Assembly: GCF_000763315.1 (NCBI RefSeq)
Contig: NZ_JPST01000036.1
Span: 52,062-116,061 of the forward strand
Reading direction: 5' to 3'
Source of the DNA: Thermoactinomyces daqus
GTDB lineage: Bacteria; Bacillota; Bacilli; Thermoactinomycetales; Thermoactinomycetaceae
Length of the DNA: 64,000 nucleotides
Both the position numbers and the translations under genes were made by a program. Of this stretch, positions 24,393 through 32,545 are shown one piece after another. Each line of letters begins with the position of its first letter. Position 1 is the stretch's first letter. A model generated the notes under the pieces. It worked only from the letters and a program-made list of their open reading frames with translations. It made no database searches and was not told where the DNA came from.

Positions 24393-25226
24393 TTAAAACG
24401 GAAATTCATCACCTTCATCAGCAGCAGAAATAGGTTCAGTTTGGCCTTTCTTTTCTTCAGCAGCTTCAACTTTTTGTTCTTTCTGTTCAACTTCTGCATT
24501 TTCTTCATCAACTGGTGCTTCATAACCAATTTTGGTTACGTCAAATCCAAGTTTCACAAGGTCAAGCACTTTCTTATCTTCAGGTTTTACATACACCATT
24601 TTTTCAAACAAACCCATATCAAATTCACCGAATTTTGAAACATCCACTTTTACAGGTTTACGATCCTTGTCACGAACAACTGTTAATTTATATGTGGCTT
24701 TAACTCCGCTGCCTGTTTTTTCAAGAATCATTTCGCAATCAAGTTTTCCATCTGCTTCAAGTTCGATAATTCGATCAACCAAGTCATCACCTTGTTTTCC
24801 TCTGGTTCCAACAATGACAGGTTGACCAGTTTCCAGATTCCAAAAACCAAACATGTACCTGCGTTCCGCCTTTAATTCACGAACCAAAAATTCAGCGTGT
24901 TCCAATTCTTTTCCCTTCAGGTTTTTCATGTTTTTACGCAAATAACTAACTGCTTTATCATAAGCATCAGGTTCAATGTGACGTGTACAAATGCTAGGAT
25001 AAATTTGATATTGTTGTGATAAAACGTATGATTGGTGGCTCCAAAATTCAACGTATGTTTCAGAATTGGGAAGTGCAACTTTCACTTTGTCGCCAATCTT
25101 GAAGTTCTTGCGAAGTTTTTTCAGTTCGTTTTGTTCTTGCTTCCGTTTTTCTTCTTCCAACCGTTTTTGTTCTTCCAATGCTTTTTTCTCAGCAATTTCT
25201 TTACCTTTTCCGGTGAACATGTTCAT
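24393..25226 (-). CDS. ssDNA-binding protein-like (acidic C-terminal tail)
   Basis: 277 residues. A charged N-terminal helix (KKALEEQKRLEEEKRKQEQN) precedes a globular core, and the protein ends with a long acidic tail closing on DEGDEFPF. That ending matches the tip of bacterial SSB, which recruits replication partners, and phage gp32-type proteins. It is the first gene after promoter D and leads the replication run, as expected for such a protein. No sequence family is certain. AAGGGGATGATTAA precedes the ATG. Confidence 0.6.
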   Translation of the reverse strand: MNMFTGKGKEIAEKKALEEQKRLEEEKRKQEQNELKKLRKNFKIGDKVKVALPNSETYVEFWSHQSYVLSQQYQIYPSICTRHIEPDAYDKAVSYLRKNMKNLKGKELEHAEFLVRELKAERRYMFGFWNLETGQPVIVGTRGKQGDDLVDRIIELEADGKLDCEMILEKTGSGVKATYKLTVVRDKDRKPVKVDVSKFGEFDMGLFEKMVYVKPEDKKVLDLVKLGFDVTKIGYEAPVDEENAEVEQKEQKVEAAEEKKGQTEPISAADEGDEFPF

Positions 25227-25272
25227 TTAATCATCCCCTTGGATTAAGTTTGTAACGGGGATTTTCATCCCT

Positions 25273-25313
25273 CACTATATATATGGGGAACGTTTTGCTC
25301 AAAGGTGACATAA
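25273..25313 (-). promoter_or_regulatory. Repeated prophage promoter, copy D
   Basis: On the minus strand TTGAGC (25,297-25,302), 17 bases, TATAGT (25,274-25,279), with upstream TTATGTCACC. It leads the leftward replication run from 25,226. Confidence 0.82.
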
Positions 25314-25357
25314 GGAGAAATTTTTTTTTTGACTAGAATTGCGGTTCAGGTGGGGAA

Positions 25358-25488
25358 TTGTTACAAGTTCATTTCAAAGTTCAAATCAAAGTTCAAACGG
25401 TTGAACTATAAATAAATAAATACTATAAATAAAAAAAGAACTATAAATAAAAAGATTCAGCATATAAATACTATCGTATTTATATGCT
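25358..25488 (+). repeat. Right iteron/AT-repeat/hairpin module, candidate replication origin or control region
   Basis: Three 12-bp direct repeats starting AAGTTCA lie at 25,365, 25,377 and 25,389. The third joins a perfect inverted repeat AGTTCAA-4-TTGAACT (25,390-25,407). Then come three ACTATAAATAAA repeats (25,405-25,452) and a 13-bp perfect hairpin, AGCATATAAATAC/GTATTTATATGCT (25,459-25,488). The hairpin is followed on the minus strand by AATCTTTTTATTT and so may also end the regulator/peptide transcript. An inverted copy with two iterons lies at 899-1035. Confidence 0.72.
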
Positions 25489-25547
25489 GGACGTTATTTC
25501 AATATTTTGCTTTTTCACTAAGACTTATCTATGCAGAGAAGGATTAA

Positions 25548-25685
25548 TTAACAACACCAAGGTTCACCCATCTGTGCAGATTCAAAAGCATAATGATCCT
25601 GTGTTAATATGGTTTGTCCGTCTTCTGCGTTTACAATAAAAACTGAAAGTAATAAAACAAACATCACAATCAACGCATTTTTCAT
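25548..25685 (-). CDS. Putative secreted signalling-peptide precursor (45 aa)
   Basis: The product starts MKNALIVMFVLLLSVFIVNA, a lysine then a 14-residue hydrophobic stretch ending in a signal-peptidase-like VNA site. A polar spacer follows and the end is SAQMGEPWCC. GGGAAGG precedes the ATG. It begins 24 bases after the XRE/TPR regulator gene on the same strand. This layout (regulator, then a short exported pro-peptide whose last 5-8 residues would be the signal) is that of AimR-AimP, Rap-Phr and PlcR-PapR pairs. A C-terminal Trp-Cys-Cys is unlike the AimP peptides I know. Confidence 0.65.
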   Translation of the reverse strand: MKNALIVMFVLLLSVFIVNAEDGQTILTQDHYAFESAQMGEPWCC

Positions 25686-25709
25686 AATCCAGCACCTTCC
25701 CTTTTATCA

Positions 25710-26975
25710 TCATGTTTGACTTAACTTAAAAAATGTGTTCAGATACTCAAAGTATTTCGGTTCGTTCTCTTGTAAACAACTAAGAAGCAACGTAACAATG
25801 TTTTGTGCCGCTTCCTTGGCTCCGAATTTTTCTGCAATCTTAACACCTTTTTCCAAAATTGAAACCGCTTGTTTCATCTTTCCTTTTCTAATCCACAACC
25901 TCCCCTGCAGACAATACGTTTCTAAGATTCGTGGGCCAACATGATCAATTGAAAATGCATGATTGATATATTCTTGCACTTGATCCAACTGATCTTGCTT
26001 GAGTTTAAGATATCCAAGTCGGTTATAAATCGTGGTCAAAAGTTTTTGATCAACCTTACCTTCCAGTTTCAATGCTTTTTTGTAAGCTCTTTCTGCCGTG
26101 TCAAAATCTCCTTTTTCCTCGTAAACTTTCCCCAAAACTTCCCAAAGTTCAACCGACCGGTCAAATTTTTGTTCCTTGGCTGCAATTTTCAGGCCGGCAA
26201 TTGCAGAACAAATTGCTTTATCATATTTTTTCCGCTCAAGCTCATTTCTTGCCTTACACTCAAACACAAGGCATGTGATGTGTGCGTTTTGAATTTGATG
26301 ATGGTTCTGAATCAATTCTTCCAATTCTTCATAGGAATTTCGCAAAAGCAAAACCTTAAAGCTAAGAAGGCCATAATAAACATCCATGCGTGATGATCCT
26401 TTAAAGGATTTAATTCCCTCTTCAATTTCCATTAATGCAGATGGAATATCATTGTTTGCATAATAATAGTTGGCCAATAGGTTATGTGCTGCACTTTTTA
26501 GATTTTCTGAATTGGCCTCTTCCGATTCAATAACCTTTGTTGCTGCAGCCTTTGCTTTTTCTAATTGTCCCAAATAGAAAAATGCTTTTGCTTTCAGGAA
26601 CGTGATCCATGCTTTTTCTTTTGAATAAACTTCTGCATAAACTTCAAGTTGTTCTAACCGTTCGATATCTTCCTTTAAGGATTGTTTTAAATCAATGCTG
26701 ACCTCAGCAATTTCAAGTCGGGTTCTTAGCTCATCAGGTTCTTCTAATCTAATGATTTGATAAACTTCCTCAACGGTGAATCCGAACAGTGAACAATATT
26801 TTTCATATGCTTCAATGGCTTTTTCAATTTTCTTTGGACCATCCCCCTTTTCTAATCTACACAGTGTTGTGATGGATTGCTCTCCCTTCATTGCCAAATA
26901 TTCAAGTGAATAACCTTCTTCATTCCGCTTTTTCTCCAGGAACTTTCCGATCTTTTTAAAATCGTACTTATTCAA
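25710..26975 (-). CDS. XRE-TPR regulator of the RRNPP type (arbitrium AimR-like)
   Basis: 421 residues. Residues 4-60 are an XRE HTH: FKKIGKFLEKKRNEEGYSLE, then EQSITTLCRLEKGDG. The rest is a stack of TPR helices, for example ELWEVLGKVYEEKGDFDTAE and TIYNRLGYLKLKQDQLDQVQ. This is the build of RRNPP receptors that bind a short peptide inside the TPR groove and change DNA binding. The TTG at 26,975 is chosen because AAGAAGGGG lies five bases upstream; the longer TTG frame from 27,062 has no site and would include an operator-like palindrome. It likely sets the lysis/lysogeny choice. Confidence 0.75.
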   Translation of the reverse strand: MNKYDFKKIGKFLEKKRNEEGYSLEYLAMKGEQSITTLCRLEKGDGPKKIEKAIEAYEKYCSLFGFTVEEVYQIIRLEEPDELRTRLEIAEVSIDLKQSLKEDIERLEQLEVYAEVYSKEKAWITFLKAKAFFYLGQLEKAKAAATKVIESEEANSENLKSAAHNLLANYYYANNDIPSALMEIEEGIKSFKGSSRMDVYYGLLSFKVLLLRNSYEELEELIQNHHQIQNAHITCLVFECKARNELERKKYDKAICSAIAGLKIAAKEQKFDRSVELWEVLGKVYEEKGDFDTAERAYKKALKLEGKVDQKLLTTIYNRLGYLKLKQDQLDQVQEYINHAFSIDHVGPRILETYCLQGRLWIRKGKMKQAVSILEKGVKIAEKFGAKEAAQNIVTLLLSCLQENEPKYFEYLNTFFKLSQT

Positions 26976-27026
26976 GATGTCCCCTTCTTTCCCTATGTTA
27001 TCACGTAATTCCAGCAAATGTGATTT

Positions 27027-27040
27027 ATGAAATATTTCAT
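27027..27040. promoter_or_regulatory. Operator-like palindrome upstream of the regulator
   Basis: ATGAAATATTTCAT is a perfect 14-bp palindrome 52 bases before the regulator start, in the region shared with the divergent plus-strand genes. Three TGTCC words near 27,115-27,135 also lie in this 365-bp gap. Autoregulation is a guess. Confidence 0.45.
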
Positions 27041-27340
27041 GTTTTGGTGCGGAATTTTTCAAACCAAATGCCGTTTCAAATCAACATGCAATTATTTATT
27101 CGTTTGTTTTGTCCATTTTTTGTCCGATGTCCGTGAAAATACTCCTAGTTTTTACGATTATTTTCTTATTTTCTGATTTGACTTTACCTAAATTTTACAT
27201 CAAAAATTTGATTTGTATTTTTTTTCTGACTAAAATTAAATCACTAATGAATGAAGTTGCTCGTTCAAATTCCCCCTAAACAATCGTGTCAACCTCGTGT
27301 TCTGGTTTCCTACTATAAAAATAGAAAGAGGGAATGTGTA

Positions 27341-27562
27341 ATGCCAAAAAAAGCATTCACTTGTAAGGAACACAAAGGCAATGCTGATTTTGTAGAACTT
27401 GCAGTTGATGCAGTTGTTCAATATGTAAATGACCAAATTGAACAAAATGTTTTGGTTGCTAATGATGTAAAGATTGAATCTTCTAGAAAACTTAAATTTA
27501 AAAATCACATTGCTAAATTTGACACAGAATCGAAAATTTTCTACAATAAGAAAGGAATGTGA
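27341..27562 (+). CDS. Small protein upstream of the integrase (73 aa)
   Basis: The ATG at 27,341 (MPKKAFTCKEHKGNADFVEL) follows GAGGGAATGTGTA. The frame opens earlier, at 27,251, but without a site there. Lysine-rich, no membrane segment. Its position 23 bases before the integrase and on the same strand would fit a recombination accessory protein, but no family is recognised. Confidence 0.5.
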   Translation: MPKKAFTCKEHKGNADFVELAVDAVVQYVNDQIEQNVLVANDVKIESSRKLKFKNHIAKFDTESKIFYNKKGM

Positions 27563-27585
27563 ATTTTTGTTTTGGGGGAATTTAA

Positions 27586-29124
27586 TTGGAGACTCGCAGC
27601 CTAGATGAAAAGGAACCTATTTGTGCAGTATATGCACGCGTTTCAGTTGAACGAAATAGCGAATCAGTCGAACACCAAGTTTCATTACTTAGGGAATTTG
27701 TCAGATCAAAAGGACTAGGTGTCATTCCAGATGAATTTATATATGAAGATGTTGTTTCCGCTTCAAAATACAGTATCTGGGAAAGGCCGGCAATGAAACG
27801 ACTTTTGGAAGACGCAAAAGATGGAAAGTTTTCTATTCTTTTATTTAAGGGTATTTCCCGATCTGTTCGTGATACGCAGGAAGCACTTGAAATCCTTGAA
27901 CGATTCAAACAAAAAGGAATTCGTGTAATCTCATTCGAGGAAAATTACGATAGTTCCCGTGAAGATTCCAAATTTATATTTGGCATTCATGCACTTTTGG
28001 CCGAACAGGAATCAGAAAAAATTTCTGTTCGGGTTAAACTTGGAATGAAGGAAAAGGTGAAAAAAGGTGAATGGGCAGGATTGTCACCATTCGGCTATCG
28101 AGTAAAAGACAAAAAATTGGTGGTCGATCCAGAAGAAGCTGAAATTGTTAAGAAAATATTTGATATGTACGTGGACGAGAATGTTGGAACGTCAACAATT
28201 GCAGTTCACCTGAATGAGCACGGATATAGAACTCGAAATGGAAGGCCTTGGTCCAGGAAAACCGTTAGGGACATGTTGAAAAATGAAGTTTATATTGGTC
28301 GGATTACGTATAATAAAAAGTCACTAAAACGAATAAGAGATTTTGACAGTGAAACCCAAAAGAAAAAGTGGGTACGAATTCCTAATAGTCAAGATGATTG
28401 GGTTATTGTAGAGAATAGCCACGATGCTATTATTGATAAGAAAAAATTTGAAAAGGCACAAATAATGCTTGCTGAAAGAAGCAGAAATTTAGAACCATCC
28501 AATGTTATATTTCCGCTAGCTGGAATCCTAAAATGTAAAAAATGCAAGAAATCAATCGTAGGTCTGACTTCAAAAGCTAAGGGGAAAACTTATAGATATT
28601 ATTGCTGCAATACTTACCTCAGATTTGGACGTTCCTTTTGTAGTCAGCCAAATATAAATGCAGAAAAGATCGAAGCGTATATTTTGGAATTATTAGCAGA
28701 AAAGCTAAAGACAATCCAGGATCAAATTGTGCTTGGAAAAAATATTGGAGTGGTTAAACCCAACACAAAGGATATTGAAAAGAAATTAAAACAAGTTGAA
28801 GCTCAGATTGAAAAGGTAAACCGTGATACTTCAGAACTTTATTTTGAACGTGACAACATGGAGCCACTTCAATATCAATTCATTATGCAACAGCTACGTG
28901 AAAAAGCCAAATCACTAAATGAAGAAAAGGAGCAGTTACTATCAAAACTCCAAATTTCAGAGGAATCAGAGGAAATGATGAAAGAAGTAGAGAGTCATCT
29001 AACTGAATTTTTCAACCTCGACATATCGGAACCTAGGAAAGTTAGGAAAGTCCTTCGCCATTTTATTGAAGTCATTTGGCTTGATGATAAACATCTTGAT
29101 ATTCATTACAAATTCGATTTTTAA
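27586..29124 (+). CDS. int: Large serine recombinase (phage integrase)
   Basis: 512 residues, TTG start after GGGGGAATTTAA. The N-terminal resolvase domain has AVYARVSVERNSESVEHQ with the catalytic Ser at residue 20 in ARVS, and FKGISRSVRDT. The recombinase domain (LSPFGYRVKD, YIGRITYNKK) and a zinc ribbon (LKCKKCKKSIVG, YYCCNTYLRFGRSFCSQ) follow, and the C-terminal part is a coiled coil. It recombines attP and attB without host factors and gives direction through a separate factor. It lies at the prophage/chromosome junction, reading outward. Confidence 0.95.
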   Translation: METRSLDEKEPICAVYARVSVERNSESVEHQVSLLREFVRSKGLGVIPDEFIYEDVVSASKYSIWERPAMKRLLEDAKDGKFSILLFKGISRSVRDTQEALEILERFKQKGIRVISFEENYDSSREDSKFIFGIHALLAEQESEKISVRVKLGMKEKVKKGEWAGLSPFGYRVKDKKLVVDPEEAEIVKKIFDMYVDENVGTSTIAVHLNEHGYRTRNGRPWSRKTVRDMLKNEVYIGRITYNKKSLKRIRDFDSETQKKKWVRIPNSQDDWVIVENSHDAIIDKKKFEKAQIMLAERSRNLEPSNVIFPLAGILKCKKCKKSIVGLTSKAKGKTYRYYCCNTYLRFGRSFCSQPNINAEKIEAYILELLAEKLKTIQDQIVLGKNIGVVKPNTKDIEKKLKQVEAQIEKVNRDTSELYFERDNMEPLQYQFIMQQLREKAKSLNEEKEQLLSKLQISEESEEMMKEVESHLTEFFNLDISEPRKVRKVLRHFIEVIWLDDKHLDIHYKFDF

Positions 29125-29132
29125 TCAGTTCC

Positions 29133-29163
29133 AAGAACCTAGAAAGTCTAGGTTCTTTTTTTT
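29133..29163 (+). terminator. Terminator of the integrase gene
   Basis: AAGAACCTAGA and TCTAGGTTCTT form an 11-bp stem with a three-base loop, followed by T runs. Confidence 0.88.
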
Positions 29164-29193
29164 ATTGCTTATATCCGTTTTCTAAGATTTTTT

Positions 29194-29450
29194 GATTACG
29201 TAACTAGTTTTATTTAATTATGTAACCTGAAATATTCATTAGCAATTCCAAGATATACGCATCTAATCTTTCCAAATGGCCATATATTGAATTTGTTTTA
29301 CTCTTTATGACTATATATACTGATGTTACGTAACACAAAAACAAACGAACATTCGCCAAACACTCTATAGCCTAGAATGATGTATCAGAAAATTAGATCG
29401 GGCATATACTGTAATATCTACTTTTTAATCATGTAACATCGGGTACGGTG
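29194..29450. other. Prophage right attachment-site region
   Basis: The words TTACGTAAC (29,196), TTATGTAAC (29,218), TTACGTAAC (29,326) and TCATGTAAC (29,429) are spread from the integrase end to the junction. On the minus strand the chromosomal frame is recognisable up to the codons for STVP (about 29,441) and then runs into unrelated sequence, placing the crossover near 29,435-29,447. The core dinucleotide cannot be set without the other end. Confidence 0.65.
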
Positions 29451-30319
29451 GACATCCCCCAAAAATTGACCATATCCAGACATCCCGGGGCAATCACCTG
29501 CGGCAATCCCCATTTCGCGGCTGCACTCATGCGATTGGGACCGGCTGACAAAACACCACCCGCCAGTTCATCGGCCAGCTCGGTTGGCGTTACTTCAAGC
29601 ACCCCGGAAATATAGCCTCTTTCAATCAAGGATTCCATCGTTTTGCCCCCGGTGCCAGTGGCATGAAACACCAACACTTCATAATCTTTTTCATCCAAAT
29701 ATTTTTTGCATTGATTGACCAAGGTTGTCGTATTGCCAAACATGGAAGCCGTAATCAACGGTTTTGATTCTATAGGCGGGACTTGAGCTTCCAACATGCC
29801 GACAATGGCGCCGACAGCATTGGCGTAAATGCGCGCACTGATGCGATTCACACCCGATACATCCAAGATGGAAGGAATCATGACGATATCACTGATCCCC
29901 ACATAAGGCTGGGTATCCCCTGACGCCACCGTACTCACCATGACTTTGGGAACTCCGATCGGCAATGCCCGCAGTCCAGACGTTCCGATCATCGTTCCAT
30001 TGGAACCTCCCATGGAAAAACCGGCATCAACCAGTCCTTCCTGATAAAGCTCCTGCATCACGATGGCAATCCCTTTCGTCATAATCGTCATCGCGAGCGA
30101 TTTATCGGCGATTCGGCGAAGCTCGCTCAAAGCGACACCGCCTGCTTTGGCCACTCTTTCCGCCGAAATGTCAGGTTCAAATAAAGGATCCCCAAGCACT
30201 CCGGTATTGACCATCAGCGCCCGGTGTCCCTTTTTTTCAATTTCCGCCTTGATAAAAGCATAGTCATCTCCCTTGGTATCAAACGCACCGATGACTGCAA
30301 TCGTTTTACTCACACTCAC
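29429..30319 (-). pseudogene. UPF0261 (Tm-1-like ATP-binding) gene truncated by the prophage
   Basis: The first 296 residues match the UPF0261 pattern: KTIAVIGAFDTKGDDYAFIK, FSMGGSNGTMIGTSGLRALP, VFHATGTGGKTMESLI, and CLDMVNFWGMSTVP. Members usually run to about 400 residues; here the frame ends PDVT-stop at the prophage border. The C-terminal third should lie at the other prophage end. The GTG at 30,319 is preferred (GGAGG six bases upstream). Excision of the prophage would restore the gene. The biochemical role of the family is poorly defined. Confidence 0.85.
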
Positions 30320-30577
30320 TTTGCCCCTCCTCACATTTTTAAATTGATAAAAAAAGATTTATCTACTATATTTGCTTCCATTTCTACTAAATCATTTCCT
30401 TCTAAACAATTAAAAAATTGTTTTCGCGACAATCCGGCACCGGGGCATAATTGCCTCCGCTCATCCGTAGGTATATAGAAGCATATTCTTTCTCAGGAAA
30501 ACATTCATATCCTTTTCGATACCATCCGACCCACCATGCACAATTTCGGGTCATGTTTGGCAAAAGAGGTGTCTTCG

Positions 30578-31576
30578 ATGCGAGTAAAAGCCGATGTTCA
30601 TATCAGTCCCGAAGAGGTAACCAGAATCATTGAAACCCGATACGGACTCAAAGTCCATTCGTTAACCAAAGTGCGTGCCGTGTACAAAGCCAAAACGTCC
30701 CATGGCGTCTACGGTTTTAAAAATGCCGAGGAATTGCCCGACCTCCCCTTTATTATTTCTTGTTTAAATTGCATCAGGAAAAATGGCTTTCGGCGCATGC
30801 CCAGCTTTCTTCCTTCCATCGAAGGTGATTGGCTCGTCGATGATCACGGCGAAACTTATTTCATGGAGGAGTGGCACGATTTAACCGAAGTCCCCCCAGA
30901 CAGTTATCCGTATTGGATAAAAATCGCAGGCACACTGGCTGAATTTCATGAAGCATCGCGGGGAATCCCCCACGGTGACCACAACGAACGGGAATATCTA
31001 GGAAGAAGACATCAATACCTGCGAAAGATGCTCGAAAAATTGCGAAACTGGCGCCAGTCATGCCGCGATCACCGGCAGGCGGCCCTGCTCGATTTTGCTT
31101 TAACCCGCGCGAAACTGGCATACCATCTCATCCAAGATGTTCCGGAAAGGGTGATGCCGGAGCATGCCGTCTGGTGTCACGGCGGTCTGCAGCACCGCAA
31201 CATCATGATCGACCGCAAGCGGCAGATCTGGCTGATTGATTTTGAAACGCTCACCTACATGGAACGGGTGGCTGACCTGGCCCAATTTGTCCAATACCAC
31301 GGATATGCCTACAACTGGCCCCCTTCCGCCATTTGGCGTTTTCTTTCCGCCTATGAAAAAAGAGCTTCCAAACCGCTCGATCCTGATGAATGGAAAATGT
31401 TTTTTTCCTATCTCCTCTTCCCCAAACGCTTGGGCAGCAGGTTCCAGCGTTACTATGGAAAGCGCTCCCCGGATCAGAAGGACTGGGAAAAATGCACAAA
31501 CACGGTCACCAAAGAGTTCCTCAAGGAAACATTTCTCCAGCAGATCCGGCCGATGCTGGAAAGAAGGGGATTTTGA
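30578..31576 (+). CDS. CotS-family spore coat kinase-like protein
   Basis: 332 residues with a phosphotransferase fold like CotS/YsxE: the catalytic loop reads WCHGGLQHRNIMIDRKR (HxxxxxxN) and IWLIDFETLTYMERVADLAQ gives the DFE in place of DFG. KVRAVYKAKTSHGVYGFKNA contributes the nucleotide lysine. Members are spore coat or spore-associated proteins. The start at 30,578 (MRVKADVHIS) follows AAAGAGGTGTC. The 258-bp upstream gap has no certain promoter, though a CATA word near 30,482 could be part of a sporulation-sigma site. Confidence 0.8.
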   Translation: MRVKADVHISPEEVTRIIETRYGLKVHSLTKVRAVYKAKTSHGVYGFKNAEELPDLPFIISCLNCIRKNGFRRMPSFLPSIEGDWLVDDHGETYFMEEWHDLTEVPPDSYPYWIKIAGTLAEFHEASRGIPHGDHNEREYLGRRHQYLRKMLEKLRNWRQSCRDHRQAALLDFALTRAKLAYHLIQDVPERVMPEHAVWCHGGLQHRNIMIDRKRQIWLIDFETLTYMERVADLAQFVQYHGYAYNWPPSAIWRFLSAYEKRASKPLDPDEWKMFFSYLLFPKRLGSRFQRYYGKRSPDQKDWEKCTNTVTKEFLKETFLQQIRPMLERRGF

Positions 31577-31745
31577 AAGCGAACCACCTTTGCCTCTCTG
31601 CAGGGGATGAGCATAATAATGGAAAACAGCACCAGTGAGAAACGGAGCCGAAGGAAGACTGAGCCAACCCCCGCTCAAGATCCCTGATCCGGAAAAGGCG
31701 AGGTAAAAGGTGGCCCCGCTCTCCTGCCAGCCATTCCATAAAACA

Positions 31746-31784
31746 AGTGGAGGGGATCATGAGAGATCCGCTCCACTCTTTTTT
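31746..31784. terminator. Bidirectional terminator between the CotS-like gene and lipB
   Basis: AGTGGAG (31,746-31,752) and CTCCACT (31,771-31,777) enclose an inner ATC/GAT stem; T-rich on the plus side (CTTTTTT) and TGTTTTATGG on the minus side. The preceding 170 bases contain nothing I recognise. Confidence 0.75.
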
Positions 31785-31786
31785 GA

Positions 31787-32452
31787 TTAAACCGGCTGCC
31801 CCGCCTTCCATCCGAAGACTTCCTCCGTGCTTTTCACGATTTGCTCCATCACTTCTTCCATATCCACTTCTCTGCCTAACAGCTCTTTCATCGAAGTAAC
31901 CCCGTATTCCTGGATTCCGCACGGAACGATCAGATTAAAATAGCGCAAATCGGTGTTCACATTCAGGGCAAAGCCGTGATTGGTGATATATCCCCGTTTT
32001 TGCCGTCCACGGTTAAACTTCACCCCGATCGCGGCAATTTTTACGTCTCCCACCCAGACACCTGTGTAGGGGGCTTTTCGTCCGCCCTGAATATCAAAGT
32101 GTTTCAGCGCACGAATGATAACCTCTTCCAAATCCCGCAAATAACCGTGGGAGTCGTTGCCGCGCTCTCCCAAGTGAAAAATGGGATAGCCGACCAATTG
32201 GCCGGGACCATGATAGGTTACGTCACCGCCGCGGTCAATCTCCACAACCTGAATCCCCTGTGCTTCATAATATTCTTTTGAAAAGAGCAGATTTTCCTGG
32301 TGAAAACCGCGTCCCAACGTAAATGTATGGGGATGCTCAAGCAACAAGAGCTGATTCTCCGCCTGCCCTTGATCGATTTTCCGAACCCATTCCTTTTGTT
32401 TGTCCCAGGTTTCCATATAAGGAACCAGACCGAGACGCTGTACTTGAAACAT
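31787..32452 (-). CDS. lipB: Octanoyl-[ACP]:protein N-octanoyltransferase
   Basis: 221 residues. Motifs: LEHPHTFTLGRG, DRGGDVTYHGPGQLVGYPI, AAIGVKFNRG, and the catalytic Cys in VPCGI with the upstream Lys in GVKF. It moves octanoate from acyl carrier protein to lipoyl domains. It lies just downstream of bkdB, whose E2 protein carries such a domain, and so supports the branched-chain complex. The ATG at 32,452 is chosen because AGGTGG lies six bases upstream. Confidence 0.93.
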   Translation of the reverse strand: MFQVQRLGLVPYMETWDKQKEWVRKIDQGQAENQLLLLEHPHTFTLGRGFHQENLLFSKEYYEAQGIQVVEIDRGGDVTYHGPGQLVGYPIFHLGERGNDSHGYLRDLEEVIIRALKHFDIQGGRKAPYTGVWVGDVKIAAIGVKFNRGRQKRGYITNHGFALNVNTDLRYFNLIVPCGIQEYGVTSMKELLGREVDMEEVMEQIVKSTEEVFGWKAGQPV

Positions 32453-32545
32453 AGACATCCACCTTTCCAAGCGGAAAAGGCACCGCGTCGGGTGCCTCCA
32501 TATGATTGTTGCAATCTTCTTCTATTCTACCAGAGCAGCGGCGTA

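Noticed and set aside
31577..31745. Riboswitch or T-box in the gap between the CotS-like gene and lipB
   Set aside because: No conserved riboswitch core could be recognised, and the gap lies at the 3' ends of both flanking genes.
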